Both the position numbers and the translations under genes were made by a program. The notes below the pieces were generated by a model. It was given only the letters and a program-made list of their open reading frames with translations. It ran no database searches and was not told the DNA's origin. Positions 59,332 to 64,000 of a stretch of 64,000 nt of DNA are shown here, one piece after another (positions within the stretch are counted from its first letter, which is position 1; each line of letters starts with the position of its first letter). Source of the DNA: a virus; IMG/VR virus record IMGVR_UViG_3300025876_000018, positions 1 to 64,000 of that record; one strand, 5' to 3'.

Positions 59332-59814
59332 ATGGGATGTACAACATGTAAAAACAAAAAAAAGAAAAAAAATAATAAATTTGATACAAACAATAAATTT
59401 GAATCTAACAATAGTCCTGAAGATATGTTAGACGTAGATTTATTACCTAAAAGCGTGCAGGAAGGTGGTTTTCAAAATGGAAGTATTGCTTTTAAAATAA
59501 TCGCATTTTTAGTGGTAGTAATTGCAATACCTTTGGTGATAGTGGTATTGATATCACAAATGTTTATTCATTTTTTCATACCTAAAGCATTACCTAAAGC
59601 AACTAAAAAGTTTAAAGGTTTTTTATTAGGTATATTAAACCGATACGCCAAATTTAAACACGATAGGGAAGTGAAAAAAAGAGAAAAAGAATTTTATAAA
59701 AATGCTACATATGAAAAAGAAAGTGAAATTGTAAATTCGGTAGACTATGAAGAATATTCAGATAAGTTTAATGATATTGACGTACACGAAAATAATAATG
59801 ATGTAAAAAAGTAA
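59332..59814 (+). CDS. Small membrane-anchored protein
   Basis: A 160-aa protein. The N-terminus MGCTTCKNKKKKKNNK has a CxxC pair and a very basic stretch. Residues 52-90 form one or two membrane segments (IAFKIIAFLVVVIAIPLVIVVLI, then FIHFF). The rest is charged. Such a small membrane protein between gp6 and the gp7-position gene is unexpected for a baseplate operon; it could be a phage membrane or assembly-site protein. Function unknown. Confidence 0.65.
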   Translation: MGCTTCKNKKKKKNNKFDTNNKFESNNSPEDMLDVDLLPKSVQEGGFQNGSIAFKIIAFLVVVIAIPLVIVVLISQMFIHFFIPKALPKATKKFKGFLLGILNRYAKFKHDREVKKREKEFYKNATYEKESEIVNSVDYEEYSDKFNDIDVHENNNDVKK

Positions 59815-59821
59815 ATTTTAA

Positions 59822-62800
59822 ATGTCTAAATCATATAGAATTAAGACAACACCTGGTGAGGGTAATGGTTATTTAAAGGTTAATGTTGATCTTAATCAAA
59901 ACTATGATTTTTTAGAAATCTTAAGTTTAAAAATATCCCAAAAAGACGAATATCAGAACTTTTGTGCTGACTATGGTGTAGTTGCAGGTAGAGTAATAGT
60001 TAATGGTGGTTTCGGTGTTCCAAACGTTAAAGTATCTATATTTATACCCGTAGATGATAAAGACTCAGAAGACCCTGTTAAGTCTGCAATATATAATTAT
60101 CCCACGCCCAACCCTAACAATAAAAATAGGAATGGTGTGAGGTATAACCTACTCCCAAAAAGTCAACAAACTTTAGACCACACACCTGTTGGTACTTTTC
60201 CTAAAAAAAGAGAAATTTTAGATGATAGTACAACATTAGAAATTTATCAAAAATATTATAAATATACTACCACAACAAACAAAGCGGGTGATTATATTTT
60301 ATTTGGTGTCCCTGTTGGTGAACATACATTACATTATGATATGGATGTCAGTGATATTGGTTTTTTATCTACACGACCATTTGAATTAATTAATAGGGGG
60401 TATAATGATAATTTATTTAAAAGTAGATTTAAGTTTAGTTCCTCTAATAATTTAGAAACCTTATCTCAGATATTTTCCGAAAATAAGCCAGTGACAGTAG
60501 AACCTTATTGGTGTGATAGCTTAAGTACGGGAAGTGTGTTAGGGATTACTCGATTGGATATCGAACCAAATGTAGAAATTATACCAACATCGGTTTTTAT
60601 GGGTAGTGTTTTTTCTGATGACGAAAAAGATTCATTGAATAAAAACTGTAAACCTGATAGGCAGATGGGTAAAATGAATGAAGTCATTACAGGTTCGGGT
60701 AGATTAGAAGCTATAAGGAGAACAGTTGATGGTAACATTGAAAAATTTAATTTTACGGAAAATAGTATAGATGATAATGGTAACTGGTCAGTATTAGTAC
60801 CTATGAATCTTAGAAAAGTAGTTACAGATGAATTTGGTAACTTAATACCCTCACCTGACGGTATAAAGGGTGTTGCCACTGAAGCCGATTTTAGATTTAG
60901 AATATCTATGGATACAACGTCTAACGATAAAAGACTTAGACAAAGAGCAAAATTCTTAGTACCAAATACTAATAATAATTTTGTATTTGATGAATTTTCT
61001 CCTAAAGAATTAGAAAATACTACTTTATTCACTAAAAATACTGATTTGTCAACCATAACAAACAATACACCATATTCTGAAGATTTAAGAAATCAATATA
61101 ACTATTTAGAAGAATTCTATTCTTTTAGGTGGAAAAAAGTTTATACGGTTAAACAATATATTGGTAGGCTACAAAGGGTTGGAAGAGATGAAGCTAGAGG
61201 TTTTATCGGAATAAAAGACATATATAACGCAACTGGAGTTAATAAATTCCCAAACAATAGATTTGACACTAATATAAATATTTTATATAGTATTATCTGC
61301 ATTTTATTAACATTATTTGGTCATATTATTGGGATTATTAATGGGATATTAAATATTATAAATGGATTAGTAACTCAGATATGTCAGATTAAAATTCCTG
61401 TGGGGATAAGAATTGCATTATCCTATTGTATACAGATTGCAGGGTGTGGAACATGTAGTCAAGCCTACAAAGATTCGTGTTGTTCGACTTATCAAGCCAA
61501 TTCAGATAACTGCGGACCTGGAAGTTGCGATTCTAGAGATGGACTTGATGGCAATCATGCGGCGACAACACCTGAAGCATGTAGTCAAAATAAAGGATGT
61601 GGTTGTGGTAAATGTAAATGTAATGTTGAAAACGACAAAAGGGCAGAATTTAGTCTAAACCTATACTTCAAATGGAAATGTTTATTTGCGGGATTTTTAT
61701 GTAAGAAATGTCGACCTTTATGTGACGATGAACAACTACACAGTTGTTGTCTTAATTCTCAAGAGTATGGTTGTGATTATGAACAGGATACTATTGAGGA
61801 ACAGGTAACCTTTACTGGTTCTATTTGTCCAAGTTGTTGTGGACAATGTTGTGTTAAAATACCTTTAATACCATTAAGGTGCGCTGAAGAAGATTTTACG
61901 GAGACGGTGACTATAATACCAACTCCCTTCGCCCCCTTAATATGTAACAGGAGGTATGCGATACCATTTGATTGTAAGAGTTGTGGTGGTTTTCAGACAA
62001 AAGTGATAAAGGATTGGGTATCGTGTACTTTAGAACCACTTGCGGTTTTCTTAAAGATGTTAAAATTTGACTTTTATAATGATTGGGTGGGGGGATCACT
62101 ATATTTCCCATTAATAAAAAGAAAATATAAATTAAAGAAAAGAAAAAGAAAATTTGGACAAATTAAAAAAGATAAATTTTGTGATTTTGATTGTAGAATT
62201 AAGAAAACCACAAATTTCCAAGGTGACCCCACATATAACCAATGGAGAATTAAAATACCAAACTTATTGTTCACTAACCCCACTATTACAGTGGAGGGGT
62301 GTACCTCAAAAATTAAAGGTAAAAGGGTTACTGATTGGTACGGTACACCTGAAAATGATGATGAAACCGACAACTTAAATTTGGCAGTTTTAGAGTTAAA
62401 ATTTAATGGTAAAACTTCATCTGGTGAAGGTTGTATTATCAAATTCAATGAATTTTCTTTATTAGCCTCAACTTTGAATAGTGTTGGTGTTTCAACAAGC
62501 TTATTTAAAAACAGAGAAGTTCCTGGAACACATGGTAAACCAGAATATGTTGAAACTGAAGATCCTAGTGGTTTTAGTAGTTGGGAAAATATTGGTGGTC
62601 ATAGTCATCACAAAAATAAATGTAACGATACTAGGTTAATGGAAAGAAAAGAATTCACACTTACAACTTTAAATTGTACCGCAAATGAGGAGATTGATAT
62701 AACAAACGAGTTGGCGTTCGGCACCAACGATGGAGATTTGCAAAATGATGAAACGGCTTTTGAAGAGGATGAATGTAATAATGACTTACTAGAATCATGT

Positions 62801-64000
62801 ATTCCTAGTTGTGCACCTGATTGTGGTAGTAATGGTGTTGCACCATGTAAAGATATTCCACAAGCATGGGATAATTATAAACCTATAGTAGAACATGGGT
62901 TAGTTAGTTGGTATGAGGGTGAAATATATTATACACCATATATTCCGACTAATGATTTAAAACATAACAATTCCGAATATAAGGCAAATTTATTATTACC
63001 TACTACTATAATGGAATTGGGTAGTATGAATTATTGTGATATCGATGATGTCCCATTCATAATGGATCAGTTAGAACCGACAACATTTCAAGTAAGTACT
63101 GAAGAGTTTAAATATAAAGGGGGAAGTCAAACTAGTGGTTATTCTGGCCCTGATAACATTAGTGGTAACGCAGATGATGGAACACTAATACAAATTAATA
63201 AACTAGAGGATAAGAAAGATGCTTCGTTAAATCTTAGGGCATATGTAGAATTTAGTTGTTTCGGTGTTGTATGTGCAAATACATTGGGGACAGTGAACCA
63301 ATCCCAAATAGGTGTAGACTTAATTGATAAAAATGATATCGGTATTGAAATAGGGACTTGTTTTATGAGGTTTGAACATGATGAAGACATACGTGAATAT
63401 TTCTGTAGGAGATTTAATGGGTATAAAGATAACTTAAATTTCCACCACACAAGACCAGGTGGTATAGATACAGACAATGTTTATAACACTTATCCCGAAA
63501 TAACCTTAGTTGATGGTTTGGCAGGTGATAAAACATATTACCAAATGCCTGATACAGGTGAAGTAATATTATCAGAATTTAATGACACAGATGCGTTTAT
63601 AGCGGGAGACGGTTGCGGATTCAAAAGAAACGGAAACCCAATACCCGATTATTTTTATGGTATTGCTCCTGGATTTACAGGGGAATTTATAAATTACCCT
63701 AACGGTTCTACTACAATTGATTTTGGAAATGGTACACAAGGAAATCTCATTGACGAAGTAAACGATGATGATAATCAAGAGCCTGGAGTATATGGAATTA
63801 GATTTAATAGGTCACAAACACCCTATCATCTATATTTCGGTTTAGTTCCAGGAAAAACCGCATTACATAAAACTGTTGCTAAGTTCTTTGCAGATAAAAT
63901 AAATGCAGTAACTTTACAAGGTTTAGGTGCATCTAATGCAAATGTAGAAGCAACCACTAAAAATGTTCCACCTATTAATGGTGGTATAGAAAATAACTTT
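59822..64000 (+). CDS. Giant Cys-rich baseplate-position protein (5' part, open at edge)
   Basis: From ATG 59822 the frame stays open for 1393 codons to the right edge. It was found by reading the frame directly. The start MSKSYRIKTTPGEGNGYLKV leads into a carboxypeptidase-regulatory-like (CarboxypepD_reg) fold: GRVIVNGGFGVPNVKVSIFIP near 58-78 and NKAGDYILFGVPVGEHTL near 157-174, with an insertion between. Residues 483-540 are strongly hydrophobic (LYSIICILLTLFGHIIGIIN and following), and 537-735 hold about 28 cysteines in CC, CxC and CxxC groups. Later parts are beta-rich. Its place after gp6 is that of gp7 in T4, but no gp7 similarity is seen. A metal-binding or membrane-inserting baseplate arm is possible. 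Confidence 0.75.
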   Translation, partial: MSKSYRIKTTPGEGNGYLKVNVDLNQNYDFLEILSLKISQKDEYQNFCADYGVVAGRVIVNGGFGVPNVKVSIFIPVDDKDSEDPVKSAIYNYPTPNPNNKNRNGVRYNLLPKSQQTLDHTPVGTFPKKREILDDSTTLEIYQKYYKYTTTTNKAGDYILFGVPVGEHTLHYDMDVSDIGFLSTRPFELINRGYNDNLFKSRFKFSSSNNLETLSQIFSENKPVTVEPYWCDSLSTGSVLGITRLDIEPNVEIIPTSVFMGSVFSDDEKDSLNKNCKPDRQMGKMNEVITGSGRLEAIRRTVDGNIEKFNFTENSIDDNGNWSVLVPMNLRKVVTDEFGNLIPSPDGIKGVATEADFRFRISMDTTSNDKRLRQRAKFLVPNTNNNFVFDEFSPKELENTTLFTKNTDLSTITNNTPYSEDLRNQYNYLEEFYSFRWKKVYTVKQYIGRLQRVGRDEARGFIGIKDIYNATGVNKFPNNRFDTNINILYSIICILLTLFGHIIGIINGILNIINGLVTQICQIKIPVGIRIALSYCIQIAGCGTCSQAYKDSCCSTYQANSDNCGPGSCDSRDGLDGNHAATTPEACSQNKGCGCGKCKCNVENDKRAEFSLNLYFKWKCLFAGFLCKKCRPLCDDEQLHSCCLNSQEYGCDYEQDTIEEQVTFTGSICPSCCGQCCVKIPLIPLRCAEEDFTETVTIIPTPFAPLICNRRYAIPFDCKSCGGFQTKVIKDWVSCTLEPLAVFLKMLKFDFYNDWVGGSLYFPLIKRKYKLKKRKRKFGQIKKDKFCDFDCRIKKTTNFQGDPTYNQWRIKIPNLLFTNPTITVEGCTSKIKGKRVTDWYGTPENDDETDNLNLAVLELKFNGKTSSGEGCIIKFNEFSLLASTLNSVGVSTSLFKNREVPGTHGKPEYVETEDPSGFSSWENIGGHSHHKNKCNDTRLMERKEFTLTTLNCTANEEIDITNELAFGTNDGDLQNDETAFEEDECNNDLLESCIPSCAPDCGSNGVAPCKDIPQAWDNYKPIVEHGLVSWYEGEIYYTPYIPTNDLKHNNSEYKANLLLPTTIMELGSMNYCDIDDVPFIMDQLEPTTFQVSTEEFKYKGGSQTSGYSGPDNISGNADDGTLIQINKLEDKKDASLNLRAYVEFSCFGVVCANTLGTVNQSQIGVDLIDKNDIGIEIGTCFMRFEHDEDIREYFCRRFNGYKDNLNFHHTRPGGIDTDNVYNTYPEITLVDGLAGDKTYYQMPDTGEVILSEFNDTDAFIAGDGCGFKRNGNPIPDYFYGIAPGFTGEFINYPNGSTTIDFGNGTQGNLIDEVNDDDNQEPGVYGIRFNRSQTPYHLYFGLVPGKTALHKTVAKFFADKINAVTLQGLGASNANVEATTKNVPPINGGIENNF

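Noticed and set aside
60505-63477. Several open frames on both strands within 60505-63477
   Set aside because: They lie inside the continuous plus-strand frame that starts at 59822 and runs to the edge with no stop; the long frame has far better protein character.
1-64000. Alternative genetic code (TGA or TAG recoding)
   Set aside because: TAA, TAG and TGA all end well-defined genes, for instance TGA in the gp15/fibre ATGA overlap and TAG at the reductase end; no in-frame stops inside recognisable proteins.
1-64000. tRNA genes, integrase or repressor/lysogeny genes
   Set aside because: None recognised by eye; no integrase motif and no clear tRNA cloverleaf, so no claim of temperate lifestyle.

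Overview
The window is part of the genome of a tailed phage with a contractile tail: a T4-like myovirus with very low GC content (about 30% by eye). The assignment rests on recognisable relatives of T4 neck proteins gp13, gp14 and gp15, sheath gp18, tube gp19, baseplate proteins gp25, gp6, gp26 and gp53, a tape measure protein, and the replication and recombination proteins gp32, UvsX, RNase H/FEN and gp41. The host is probably a member of Bacteroidota. Start codons are preceded by A-rich leaders without Shine-Dalgarno sequences. A few promoters look like the Bacteroidota -7 box TAnnTTTG. One small gene (54354-54575) belongs to a cysteine-rich family I associate with Bacteroidota. The host call is inference.

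Layout. 1-3905: the 3' end of an unidentified gene, then a mixed block with a gp13-like neck gene, a glutaredoxin and a SNF2 helicase on the minus strand and one small plus-strand gene. 3962-16363: gp14-like and gp15-like genes, then three large receptor-binding or fibre proteins (2544, 293 and 757 aa). 16398-16953: a SET-domain gene and, convergent to it, an unlisted 52-aa ribbon-helix-helix-like gene with a candidate operator. 17099-22447: sheath and tube genes with four small genes between them. 22564-31020: four large, unfamiliar, probably virion-associated proteins. 31049-44900: gp26-like gene with a probable frameshift extension, a further unfamiliar protein, tape measure, and three baseplate or tail-tube-initiator proteins, one of 1878 aa. 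44949-47398: small genes of unknown function. 47501-54575: replication and nucleotide metabolism (gp32, UvsX, FEN, unknown, gp41, class II ribonucleotide reductase, Cys-rich protein). 54592-55161: a secreted metzincin-type protease on the minus strand. 55221-64000: a Cys-rich protein with an OmpA-like region, gp25, gp6, a small membrane protein, and a giant Cys-rich structural gene that is still open at the window edge.

The most interesting system-level signal is a shared N-terminal tag. About 13 otherwise unrelated proteins (starts at 1510, 20013, 20411, 20673, 21567, 22564, 23915, 27646, 28510, 32006, 46161, 46922, 55221) begin with a short basic amphipathic helix. In most of them this helix is bracketed by (L/I)-x-E tripeptides. 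It resembles the capsid-targeting peptides of T4 internal proteins, which are cut by the prohead protease at (L/I)xE. If so, this phage packages and possibly injects a large set of proteins, including a HAD-type phosphatase, a peptidoglycan-binding protein and giant proteins with hydrophobic segments. A second genome-wide signal is a directional AATATTTATA motif just upstream of structural and tagged genes, probably the late promoter. Replication genes instead follow a TTGACT-N17-TATAAT promoter.

Other points worth checking are a gp26-like gene followed by a conserved-looking ORF with no start codon (probable programmed frameshift), a 35-nt duplication that has shifted the frame at the end of the 836-aa protein gene, and a block of 28 cysteines in the terminal structural gene.
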